Shown here piece after piece: positions 25,719 to 33,440 of a DNA stretch of 64,000 nt. Made by a program: the position numbers and the translations under genes. Source of the stretch: Taklimakanibacter lacteus (GTDB lineage Bacteria; Pseudomonadota; Alphaproteobacteria; Rhizobiales; Aestuariivirgaceae). Position 1 is the first letter of the stretch, and each line of letters opens with the position of its first letter. The notes under the pieces are model-generated. The model searched no databases. It saw only the letters and a list, made by a program, of their open reading frames with translations, and had not been told where the DNA came from. The stretch is from positions 62,001-126,000 of the forward strand of contig QOZQ01000003.1 of the NCBI GenBank assembly GCA_003576695.1. Direction: 5' to 3'.

Positions 25719-27452
25719 ATGGCGACAGGCTTGGCAACGGCGCGGGTGATGCCAAATTCGGACGGTATCCAGTCGATAACGCGTGAGCGCGCCATTGCCC
25801 TGCACCAGGCAGGGAAAATCGGCGAAGCAGCGGCCATGTATGCCCACCTTTTGCGGGCAGAGCCCGCCAATGCGGACATTTGGGGGCTGTTGAGCATCGC
25901 GCAGCTCCGGCTCGACAAGAACGAGGAGGCCCTGGCGAGTTGGCGCACCTGCCTCTCCATCGAAGCGACGGTTCCGCTCAGACTGCGCAACATCGCCAAT
26001 TTTGTCGTCGCCATGCAGCTGAAAGACAAAATCACAGCCCAACCCACGACGTTCCTCGACGGTCTCGATATCCCGGATTGGCCAAAGGAACTTCCGCTCG
26101 ACAGGGATATCCGGTCGATAATCGTTACGCTCGCCCGCAGCCTCATCCATTTCGAGCGAAAGGATCTGGCTCTGCGGCTCCTTGACGGCATCCTCGCCGC
26201 CTTCGCCGGCGATGCGGATTTCCTTGCGGCCGTTGCTCCAGTCATGGTGGCGGCCGGGGCTCCTGAGAAGATCCGCGAGCTTCTGAGCGTCCACACCTCT
26301 AAAGAACAGAGGAGCAATGGCGCGCTCCTCATCGCCCATGCCGCTGCTGCAAAAGCAGCGGGTCGCCACCAAGAGGCCGAAGTGCTGAGCCGCCGGGCTC
26401 GTGAGGTTATTCCGACGTTTCTATCCGCCAAGATGCCGAATCAACGGCTGCTGATCGGCGTCCTCAACGTGGCGCCCCTATTCATCATGGAAGCCTGCTC
26501 ATCGGCAAGGCTGCACTTTTCGGAGAATGTACCGGCGACCTTGCTCAGGAAGATGAATGATGAATATCGCTTCCTGTCAATTTTTCCAGAGGCGAATTCA
26601 GCGAAGGCCGCTCTGAGCGGATTGCCGCGGCCGCAAATCATCATCAACAACTGGACGAATTCCGAGGTTCTCTCCAGGAGCAACGAGCTTGAATTCATCG
26701 CCGACTATGCCGACAGCTTCGGCCTGCCGGTGATCAATCATCCGCGCCGCGCCTGTCTCACAACGCGCCAGCGCAATGCTGAGCGCCTCACGGGCATCCC
26801 CGGTCTCGTCGTGCCTCAGATCATGCGCATAGCAAATGAACCTCAGAAGCGCCCCTTGCTGGTCCGCGTGATCGGCGAAGAGCTTGGCTTCCCGGTCATC
26901 ATCCGCAGCCCGTTCACTCAAGAGGGCGCGGAAACAGTGAAGATCGAAACGCCGGGCGAGCTTGCCTATTATCTCTCTACCTCGAAGAGTCCGCAGCTTT
27001 ACGCCATCGAATACATTCACAACCCGGTGCCCGAGGGCGCCTATCGCAAGATCCGGGCGGTGGTGATCGGCGGCGAGTTGCTCATGCTCCACGTGCGTTT
27101 CGGCCCATTGTGGAATGTCCACCGCGCCAAGGACAAGCGCAATCTGATGGCCTTCGATACCAGGGGCACGGCCTTCGCCCTGGCGCTGAACATCCTGCGC
27201 CGCCCGGAAGAGACGCTCGGCAAGCCGGCGATGACGGCGCTGCGCGAAATTAGCGCCAGAACCCCGCTCGACTATTTCGGCATCGATTTCGACCTGTTGC
27301 CGGATGGACGCATTCTGTTCTTCGAGACCAATGCCGCCATGAATTTCGCCCTTGAGGACGGTGACGACCTTCCCGAGATAATCGAGGCCGTGAAGAATGC
27401 CTTTCGAAGGCTGTTTGACAACGTGGCCGCGATCCAAAAGCCGCAGGTGTGA
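25719..27452 (+). CDS. TPR/ATP-grasp fusion protein, paralogue 2
   Basis: A 577-residue paralogue of the protein at 20776-22521, colinear over its whole length. It has TPR-like N-terminal repeats ('AIALHQAGKIGEAAAMYAHL'), then the ATP-grasp region 'FGLPVINHPRRACLTTRQ', 'GFPVIIRSPFTQEGAETVKI', 'RKIRAVVIGGELLMLHVRFG' and 'YFGIDFDLLPDG' with FFETNAAM. The Asp and Glu/Asn metal ligands are kept in both, so both may be active. The start is uncertain: ATG 25719 or ATG 25749, the latter aligning better with paralogue 1. It is bracketed by two direct repeats. Confidence 0.75.
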   Translation: MATGLATARVMPNSDGIQSITRERAIALHQAGKIGEAAAMYAHLLRAEPANADIWGLLSIAQLRLDKNEEALASWRTCLSIEATVPLRLRNIANFVVAMQLKDKITAQPTTFLDGLDIPDWPKELPLDRDIRSIIVTLARSLIHFERKDLALRLLDGILAAFAGDADFLAAVAPVMVAAGAPEKIRELLSVHTSKEQRSNGALLIAHAAAAKAAGRHQEAEVLSRRAREVIPTFLSAKMPNQRLLIGVLNVAPLFIMEACSSARLHFSENVPATLLRKMNDEYRFLSIFPEANSAKAALSGLPRPQIIINNWTNSEVLSRSNELEFIADYADSFGLPVINHPRRACLTTRQRNAERLTGIPGLVVPQIMRIANEPQKRPLLVRVIGEELGFPVIIRSPFTQEGAETVKIETPGELAYYLSTSKSPQLYAIEYIHNPVPEGAYRKIRAVVIGGELLMLHVRFGPLWNVHRAKDKRNLMAFDTRGTAFALALNILRRPEETLGKPAMTALREISARTPLDYFGIDFDLLPDGRILFFETNAAMNFALEDGDDLPEIIEAVKNAFRRLFDNVAAIQKPQV

Positions 27453-27484
27453 TTTGCAAGCCGCCGCCGGAAGGCTACGATCCG
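27452..27484. repeat. Direct repeat, copy 2, after the second TPR/ATP-grasp gene
   Basis: Matches 25685-25717 with a few substitutions. It also sits just upstream of the next gene (start 27513), so either copy could be a shared leader element. Confidence 0.65.
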
Positions 27485-27512
27485 GCCCGGTCGCAAACAG
27501 GGAAGGGAGACG

Positions 27513-27911
27513 ATGATGGACGGCAAGGCACGGTATGCAGTTCTATTGGCATTGCTGGGGGCGGCTGCGGCCTATTCGCCCGCGGCCAGGGCGGCCGATG
27601 CGCTCTACGAGTTCGAAATCCCCAATAGCCCCGAAATCAACGCCATCTATCGGCTCAACACCGCGACCGGCGAGATCAATTTCTGCTATTGGGCCAAGGT
27701 CGAAGGGACGACCATTGGCAAGACCGTCTGCGATCCGGCGGGCGAGAATGCCGGGCCGCAGAAACCCGGCGTTTATGGGGTGAAGCGCTCGCCCTTCAAG
27801 ACCGAGACGGGCGTCTACCGGGTCGACAAGATCGCCGGCAAGGTCTGGCTCTGTTTTCAGGATACCAGCTCCGGCTCCAACAAGACTGTCTGCGCCGCGC
27901 AGCAGCCATGA
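27513..27911 (+). CDS. Small secreted protein of unknown function
   Basis: A 132-residue protein with a Sec signal peptide ('RYAVLLALLGAAAAYSPAAR' then AADA) and a strong GGGAGACG ribosome site. The mature part contains four cysteines in two similar units ('GEINFCYWAKVEGTTIGKTV' followed by C, and 'GKVWLCFQDTSSGSNKTVCA'), which suggests a duplicated beta-rich motif with two disulfides. I do not recognise a family. It follows the TPR/ATP-grasp gene by 60 nt and may share its transcript. Confidence 0.75.
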   Translation: MMDGKARYAVLLALLGAAAAYSPAARAADALYEFEIPNSPEINAIYRLNTATGEINFCYWAKVEGTTIGKTVCDPAGENAGPQKPGVYGVKRSPFKTETGVYRVDKIAGKVWLCFQDTSSGSNKTVCAAQQP

Positions 27912-28057
27912 GAGGGCAGGTTTTGCGGTTTTCTGCCGCTCTGTGCTAAGAGGCCGCCGGCGAGAGGCGCCTCCCGGCGCCCCCATCATTTTGCCAAGCC
28001 CGTCGGGGCCCGCACGGATCCGGACGGCAAAGGCTTGAGGAACAAGGAGACCTGATC

Positions 28058-29533
28058 ATGGATATTCGCAAGACCCAGGCGCTGCGCGACATTCTGAAGG
28101 ACAAGTCGCTGCTCAAGGATAAATGCTACATCGACGGCAAATGGGTGGGCGGTGAGGACGTGATCGACGTCACCAACCCGGTGAACGAGGACGTCATCGC
28201 CTCGGTGCCCAATCTGGGCCAGGCCGAGACCCGGACCGCTATCGAAGCCGCCGCCAAGGCCCAGAAGGCCTGGGGCGCCAGGCCCGCCAAGGAGCGCGCC
28301 GCAATCCTGCGCAAGTGGTTCAACCTGATGCTGGAGAACCAGGAGGACCTGGCCCAGATCATGACCGCCGAGCAGGGCAAGCCGCTCGCCGAATCGCGCG
28401 GCGAGATCGCCTATGGCGCGTCCTTCGTCGAGTTCTTCGCCGAGGAGGCCAAGCGCATCTATGGCGAGACCATTCCCTCGCCCTGGCCGACATCGCGCAT
28501 CGTCACCATCCGCCAGCCGATCGGCGTCGTCGCCGCCATCACGCCGTGGAATTTCCCCAATGCCATGATCACCCGCAAGGCGGGCCCGGCTCTGGCCGCG
28601 GGCTGCAGCTTCGTCTGCAAGCCGGCGAGCGAGACGCCGCTTTCGGCGCTGGCGCTGTGCGAACTGGCCGAGCGCGCCGGCATTCCGGCCGGCGTCTTCA
28701 ATATCCTGACCGGCAAGGCGAAGCCGATCGGCGGCGAGATGACCTCGAACCCGCTGGTGCGCATCCTGACCTTCACCGGCTCGACCGAGATCGGCAAGCT
28801 GCTGATGCAGCAATGCGCCTCGACCGTGAAGAAGGTCGGTCTCGAGCTCGGCGGCAACGCCCCCTTCATCGTCTTCGACGATGCCGATCTGGACGCCGCG
28901 GTCGTGGGCGCCATGGCCTCCAAATACCGCAATGCCGGCCAGACCTGCGTCTGCGCCAACCGCATCCTGGTGCAGGACAAGGTCTATGACGCCTTCGCCG
29001 AGAAATTCGCCGAAGCGGTGAAGAAGCTCAAGGTCGGCAACGGCGTCGAGCAGGGCATCACCACCGGCCCGCTGATCAATCTGGCCGCCGTCAAGAAGGT
29101 GCGCGAGCATATCGATGACGCCGTCAAGAAGGGCGCCAAGGTCGTGACCGGCGGCAAGGAGCTGGGCGGCAATTTCTTCGAGCCCACCATCCTGCGCGAT
29201 GTCACCTCGCAGATGGCGGTGGCGCGCGAGGAGACCTTCGGACCCGTGGCGCCGCTCTTCCGCTTCAAGACCGAAGAGGAAGCGATCCGCATGGCCAACG
29301 ACACCGAATTCGGCCTCGCCTGCTATTTCTATTCGCGCGACATCGGCCGCGTCTGGCGCGTCGCCGAGGGCCTCGAATATGGCATGGTCGGCATCAATGA
29401 AGGCATCATCTCGACCGAGGTGGCGCCCTTCGGCGGTGTCAAGGAATCCGGCATCGGCCGCGAAGGCTCGCGCCATGGCGTCGAGGAATTCACCGAGATC
29501 AAATACATGCTGATGGGCGGTCTCGGTTCGTAG
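28058..29533 (+). CDS. gabD: NAD(P)+-dependent succinate-semialdehyde dehydrogenase
   Basis: A 491-residue aldehyde dehydrogenase that would oxidise succinate semialdehyde to succinate in the GABA shunt. 'VAAITPWNFPNAMITRKAGP' is the cofactor-binding entry, 'LTFTGSTEIGKLLMQQ' the glycine motif, 'VGLELGGNAPFIVFDDADLD' holds the general-base Glu, and 'YRNAGQTCVCANRILVQ' the catalytic Cys with the second Cys typical of SSADH. The C-terminal 'GGVKESGIGREGSRHG' also fits. It has an ACAAGGAGACC ribosome site. No gabT is adjacent. Confidence 0.93.
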   Translation: MDIRKTQALRDILKDKSLLKDKCYIDGKWVGGEDVIDVTNPVNEDVIASVPNLGQAETRTAIEAAAKAQKAWGARPAKERAAILRKWFNLMLENQEDLAQIMTAEQGKPLAESRGEIAYGASFVEFFAEEAKRIYGETIPSPWPTSRIVTIRQPIGVVAAITPWNFPNAMITRKAGPALAAGCSFVCKPASETPLSALALCELAERAGIPAGVFNILTGKAKPIGGEMTSNPLVRILTFTGSTEIGKLLMQQCASTVKKVGLELGGNAPFIVFDDADLDAAVVGAMASKYRNAGQTCVCANRILVQDKVYDAFAEKFAEAVKKLKVGNGVEQGITTGPLINLAAVKKVREHIDDAVKKGAKVVTGGKELGGNFFEPTILRDVTSQMAVAREETFGPVAPLFRFKTEEEAIRMANDTEFGLACYFYSRDIGRVWRVAEGLEYGMVGINEGIISTEVAPFGGVKESGIGREGSRHGVEEFTEIKYMLMGGLGS

Positions 29534-29547
29534 ATCAGGTTGACCAT

Positions 29548-29958
29548 ATGGAGCTCTTTGATTTCGTGGTGCGGGGGACTCCCCGCACCCCACAGACAAA
29601 GAGTCCCAAAGCCCGGGCTGATTGGAAAGAAAGAGTGAAGATCGCCGCCGCATCCGCTTGGCCAGCGGCGGCCTTGCCAATGCGAGGTGAACTGTCAGCT
29701 CGGATAGCTTACTTCTTCACCGGAAGTACCGATCTTGATGTGGACAATATAATCAAGCCCATACTTGATTCACTCGAGGGTTTGGCTTTCGATGACGATA
29801 ATCTTATCTTTGAGGTGACTGCCAGGAAGACGCAAAAAGTTGCCAACCTGACAGTCAGAGAAGCCCCGCCGTGCTTGGTGGATGCTTTAAGCTCGCTGCC
29901 TGAATTTGTGTTTGTACGAATAGGCTATGGGCCGGATCATACGGAGCTGCCAAAATGA
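29548..29958 (+). CDS. RusA-like endonuclease
   Basis: A 136-residue protein with the RusA signature of Holliday-junction resolvases: 'TDLDVDNIIKPILDSLEGLA' (Asp64, Asp66, Asn67, Lys70) followed by 'FDDDNLIFEVTARK', giving Asp83/Asp84 as the further metal ligand. RusA enzymes cut four-way DNA junctions and are mostly phage-borne. The gene starts 14 nt after gabD, overlaps its partner by ATGA, and has lower GC and different codon use from its neighbours, pointing to recent transfer. No phage genes surround it. Confidence 0.85.
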   Translation: MELFDFVVRGTPRTPQTKSPKARADWKERVKIAAASAWPAAALPMRGELSARIAYFFTGSTDLDVDNIIKPILDSLEGLAFDDDNLIFEVTARKTQKVANLTVREAPPCLVDALSSLPEFVFVRIGYGPDHTELPK

Positions 29959-30659
29959 GCGCCGAGCGCAACATGGAAACCAAGCTTCTGAAGTCGCTGC
30001 AGCCCCGTTATGAGGGAGAGGGTTTCAGATTCATTATCGAACCCGATGCCAATGACCTGCCGCCTTTTTTGAGAAGCTATCGTCCCGACGCGATTGCCCG
30101 TCCGGCTGCGGGAGAGGGCGGGGTGGTCATTGGGATCAGTGAGATCAAAGGACCGGCCCAGAAAGCGAAGAATCTGGAGCAGTTGGCGCGCGAGGTGGCG
30201 AAGCACAAGGAGTGGAGGTTAGATATTGTTCTGGCCGACAGAGCCCTCCAAGAGAGCTGGCTGCTGGTTCCTTCGCTCGCAGAGTTGGAATCGGACTTTC
30301 GTGCTCTGAAACGAGATTTCGTAGAGTTGACGGCCGACGAAGAGTCGATTGGCGATCTGAAGGTTCAGCTCCTATTCGGCTGGCCGCTCTTCGAAGCCGC
30401 AGGGCGCAGGGTACTGTTGGAACATGATATCGACTTGCCCAGGGACGCGCTGAATTCAAAGGGCGTGATCGATAATTTAGTTACGGAGGGTCTGATCTCG
30501 GATGACGACGCCGCAAGTGCGATAGACCTCCTTCGTTTGCGGAATCTGATCGCGCATGGATACCTGAAACAAGAGGTCAACGCCGAAGATATCAAGGGAC
30601 TGTTCCAATTGATCGAAAAGCTTCTGCGCGTGGGCGCCCCGGGGTTTCATGAGTCTTGA
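29955..30659 (+). CDS. Putative PD-(D/E)XK nuclease-like / HEPN-like two-domain protein
   Basis: A 234-residue protein I cannot place in a named family. Residues 8-110 look like a restriction-endonuclease fold: an N-terminal helix with Glu19/Glu22, then '[10 protein letters not shown]' (Pro44-Asp45) and '[10 protein letters not shown]' (Glu63, Lys65), the spacing of a PD...ExK site. Residues 165-225 are helical with '[15 protein letters not shown]', a canonical HEPN R-N-x3-H motif (Arg196, Asn197, His201). PD-(D/E)XK domains cut DNA; HEPN domains often cut RNA. It is coupled by ATGA to the RusA-like gene and overlaps rpiA by 11 nt. The domain assignment is from motifs only. Confidence 0.55.
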   Translation: MSAERNMETKLLKSLQPRYEGEGFRFIIEPDANDLPPFLRSYRPDAIARPAAGEGGVVIGISEIKGPAQKAKNLEQLAREVAKHKEWRLDIVLADRALQESWLLVPSLAELESDFRALKRDFVELTADEESIGDLKVQLLFGWPLFEAAGRRVLLEHDIDLPRDALNSKGVIDNLVTEGLISDDDAASAIDLLRLRNLIAHGYLKQEVNAEDIKGLFQLIEKLLRVGAPGFHES

Positions 30660-31350
30660 TGACTTGAAAAAGGCGGCGGCGCTGGCCGCTATCGCCCATA
30701 TTTCCTCCGGCATGAAGCTCGGCCTCGGCACCGGCTCGACGGCGAAGCATTTCGTCGATGCGGTGGGCGAGAAGGTGAAAGAGGGCTGGGATCTCGTCTG
30801 CGTGCCGACCTCGGAGGCCACCCGCAAGCAGGCGGAAGGCCTGGGGATCAGGCTCACCACGCTCGACGAGACGCCGGTGCTCGATGTCACCGTCGATGGC
30901 GCCGATGAGCTCGACAGCGACCTGCGCCTCATCAAGGGCGGGGGCGGCGCGCTTTTGCGCGAGAAGATCGTCGCCTCGTCCTCGCGCAAGATGATCGTCA
31001 TCGCCGATGACAGCAAGAAGGTGGCGACCCTTGGCAAATTTCCCTTGCCCGTCGAGGTCGTGCCCTTCGGCCTGAAAGCCACGGGCGTCAAGATCGAGCA
31101 GGCTTTCGCCTGGTCCGGCAACAAGGGGCCGATCACCTTGCGCATGCGTGACGGCAAGCCCTACGTCACCGACAACGGCAATGTCATCCTCGATTGCGCG
31201 CTCGGCCGTATCGAGAATGTGGAAAAGCTTGCCGCCGCTCTCTCCTCCATCCCGGGCGTCGTCGACCATGGCCTGTTCATCGGCATGGCGTCGCTCGCCC
31301 TCATCGCCACGGCGCATGGGATCCAGGAGCTGAGGCGCCAAGCTTCATAA
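30649..31350 (+). CDS. rpiA: Ribose-5-phosphate isomerase A
   Basis: A 233-residue enzyme interconverting ribose 5-phosphate and ribulose 5-phosphate in the pentose phosphate pathway. Family motifs are all visible: '[20 protein letters not shown]', '[20 protein letters not shown]' with [10 protein letters not shown] (catalytic Asp, Glu and Lys), and '[20 protein letters not shown]'. The ATG at 30649 lies inside the end of the preceding gene, so the cassette upstream fits tightly against it; rpiA may now rely on read-through from that cassette or gabD. Confidence 0.95.
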   Translation: MSLDDLKKAAALAAIAHISSGMKLGLGTGSTAKHFVDAVGEKVKEGWDLVCVPTSEATRKQAEGLGIRLTTLDETPVLDVTVDGADELDSDLRLIKGGGGALLREKIVASSSRKMIVIADDSKKVATLGKFPLPVEVVPFGLKATGVKIEQAFAWSGNKGPITLRMRDGKPYVTDNGNVILDCALGRIENVEKLAAALSSIPGVVDHGLFIGMASLALIATAHGIQELRRQAS

Positions 31351-31366
31351 TTCAGGAACGAAAAGA

Positions 31367-31882
31367 ATGAACGGCCTGAAATCTGCTGCCTTCGCCGTCC
31401 TCTTCTTCTGCTGCGGCTTCTTGGCAAATCAGACTCTCGACATCGCGAGCTTGGCGGACGAGGGCGATGCGCAAAGACTCGCTCTGGCGAAAGAAGTTAT
31501 GACTGTCGCGGGATTTGATAGTGCGGCGAAAGTGTATATGGCGGCCTACGCCCGCCAAGCGGTTTCCTCCTGGAAGAGTACGCTTCCATCCTTGAAAGAG
31601 GGCGCAGAGAAAGCGCTTGAAGAGGAACTCACCACTCGTCTGGTTCAGGAATATCTGGATCTAGGACCGGAGATAACAAGAGTCTTTGCAAAGCATTTCT
31701 CGTCTTCCGAGATGCAAGGACTGCTTGATTTTTATAGATCACCTCTGGGACAAACCTTCCTTGCCAAGGTGGGTGCCTATGACGAGGAGGTATATTCCAC
31801 AATTTATCCAAAGATTGCGTCTTCAACAGAGCGTCATTGGTTTTTGGCAATCGACGTCCTGCGCGCCCAAGGCAAGCTCTGA
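31367..31882 (+). CDS. DUF2059-domain exported protein
   Basis: A 171-residue protein with a signal-like N-terminus ('LKSAAFAVLFFCCGFLANQT') and the helical DUF2059 pattern, including 'ALAKEVMTVAGFDSAAK' and 'YLDLGPEITRVFAKHFSSSE' followed by 'GLLDFYRSPLGQTFLAKVGA'. The function of the domain is unknown. It sits between rpiA (16 nt) and gor (2 nt) and shares their transcript; rpiA-DUF2059-gor is an order I associate with Hyphomicrobiales. Confidence 0.85.
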   Translation: MNGLKSAAFAVLFFCCGFLANQTLDIASLADEGDAQRLALAKEVMTVAGFDSAAKVYMAAYARQAVSSWKSTLPSLKEGAEKALEEELTTRLVQEYLDLGPEITRVFAKHFSSSEMQGLLDFYRSPLGQTFLAKVGAYDEEVYSTIYPKIASSTERHWFLAIDVLRAQGKL

Positions 31883-31884
31883 CG

Positions 31885-33246
31885 ATGACCCAATACGACT
31901 ACGATCTCTTTGTCATCGGCGCGGGCTCGGGCGGGGTGCGGGCGGCGCGCATCGCAGCACAGCACGGCGCCAAGGTCGCGGTCGCCGAGGAATACCGCGT
32001 CGGCGGCACCTGCGTCATCCGCGGCTGCGTGCCGAAGAAGCTCTTCGTCTATGCGAGCCACTATGCCGAGGCCTTCGAGGATGCGGTGGGCTTCGGCTGG
32101 ACGACCGAGAAGGTGTCCTTCGACTGGCAGACGCTCGTCGCCAACAAGGACAAGGAGATCGACCGGCTCAACAAGGCCTATATCCGCAATCTCGAAGGCG
32201 CGGGCGCCGAGCTGATCATGGCGCGCGCCAGCTTCGTCGATCGCCACCGACTGGCATTGTCGACGGGCCGCGAAGTCACCGCCAAACATGTGCTCATCGC
32301 CACGGGTGCGCAGCCCTTCGTGCCGCTGCATCTGCCGGGACGCGAGCTTGCCATCACCTCGAACGAGGCCTTCCATCTCGAACGCCTGCCGGCGCGCATC
32401 TGCATCGTCGGCGGCGGCTATATCGCGGTCGAGTTCGCCGGCATCTTCAACAATCTCGGTGTCGAGACCGTCCTGATTTACCGCGGCGAGAAGATCCTGC
32501 GCGGCTTCGATGAGGATCTGCGCGACCATCTCACCGCCGAGATGAGGAAGAAGGGCATCGAATTCCGCCTGGGCTGCGATGTCGCCAGGATCGAGCGCTC
32601 GGGCGATGGCGTGCGCGTCACCTGCAATGACGACACCGTCTTCGGCGCCGGCCAGATCATGTATGCGACCGGGCGCATCCCCAATGTCATGGACCTCGAT
32701 CTGGAGAAGGTCGGCGTCGAGCTGACCCCGCATTATGCCGTGAAGGTCGATGATTATTCGCGCACGAGTGTCGAGAACATCTACGCCGTCGGTGACGTCA
32801 CCAACCGGCTGAACCTGACGCCGGTCGCCATTCGCGAAGGCCACGCTTTCGCCGATACGGTGTTCGGCGGCCGCCATATCGCCGTCGATCATACCAACGT
32901 GCCGACGGCCGTCTTCTCGCAGCCCGAGATCGGCACCGTCGGCTTGAGCGAAGAGAAGGCGCGCGAGCTGCATCCGAGCATCGACATCTACAAGACGTCC
33001 TTCCGCCCGATGCGCGGCACCATGTCCGGGCGCGACGAGCGCATGCTGATGAAGCTGGTGGTCGATGCTGCGAGCGACAAGGTGCTGGGCTGCCACATCA
33101 TGGGGCCCGATGCCGGCGAGATGGCGCAGCTTCTGGGCATTGCCGTCAAGATGGGGGCGACCAAGGCCGATTTCGACGCGACCATGGCGCTGCACCCGAC
33201 CGCCGCCGAGGAACTGGTCACCATGCGCCAGAAATGGACGGATTGA
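31885..33246 (+). CDS. gor: Glutathione-disulfide reductase
   Basis: A 453-residue NADPH-dependent flavoenzyme that keeps glutathione reduced. It has the FAD motif 'DLFVIGAGSGGVRAARIAAQ', the redox-active disulfide 'GGTCVIRGCVPKKLFVYASH', the NADPH-side motif 'ICIVGGGYIAVEFAGIFNNL', 'NIYAVGDVTNRLNLTPVAIR', and the C-terminal active-site stretch 'MALHPTAAEELVTMR' with the catalytic His-Glu. The ATG at 31885 is chosen over an in-frame upstream ATG at 31837, which lies inside the DUF2059 gene. Together with two GST genes it fits a glutathione-using cell. Confidence 0.95.
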   Translation: MTQYDYDLFVIGAGSGGVRAARIAAQHGAKVAVAEEYRVGGTCVIRGCVPKKLFVYASHYAEAFEDAVGFGWTTEKVSFDWQTLVANKDKEIDRLNKAYIRNLEGAGAELIMARASFVDRHRLALSTGREVTAKHVLIATGAQPFVPLHLPGRELAITSNEAFHLERLPARICIVGGGYIAVEFAGIFNNLGVETVLIYRGEKILRGFDEDLRDHLTAEMRKKGIEFRLGCDVARIERSGDGVRVTCNDDTVFGAGQIMYATGRIPNVMDLDLEKVGVELTPHYAVKVDDYSRTSVENIYAVGDVTNRLNLTPVAIREGHAFADTVFGGRHIAVDHTNVPTAVFSQPEIGTVGLSEEKARELHPSIDIYKTSFRPMRGTMSGRDERMLMKLVVDAASDKVLGCHIMGPDAGEMAQLLGIAVKMGATKADFDATMALHPTAAEELVTMRQKWTD

Positions 33247-33312
33247 TCAAATATCCAATCTAGCGCGCAGGACGTTCTGATGGAATCGTCGCGGCGCTCT
33301 ATCTTTTTGTTT

Positions 33313-33359
33313 GCGCATCGGATTATCCGAAAGCCGCCGCGCACTTTTCGGTCCGATGC
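33313..33359. repeat. Intergenic palindromic repeat, family A copy 3
   Basis: GCGCATCGGATTATCCG to CGGTCCGATGC, the same orientation as copy 2 and inverted relative to copy 1. Confidence 0.8.
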
Positions 33360-33440
33360 TCTGGATGCGACCCGGCGACACATGCCGTGGCGCCATCATC
33401 GCACTATGATTCGATCTTTCGGATCTGCTGAAGGTAAGCG

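Noticed and set aside
25685-27484. Insertion sequence carrying the second TPR/ATP-grasp gene
   Set aside because: The bracketing repeats are direct and imperfect, there is no transposase, and a paralogue exists without such repeats.
32178-32405. Small antisense frames inside gor and other housekeeping genes
   Set aside because: They follow from the third-position GC pattern of the real genes and lack start or ribosome signals.
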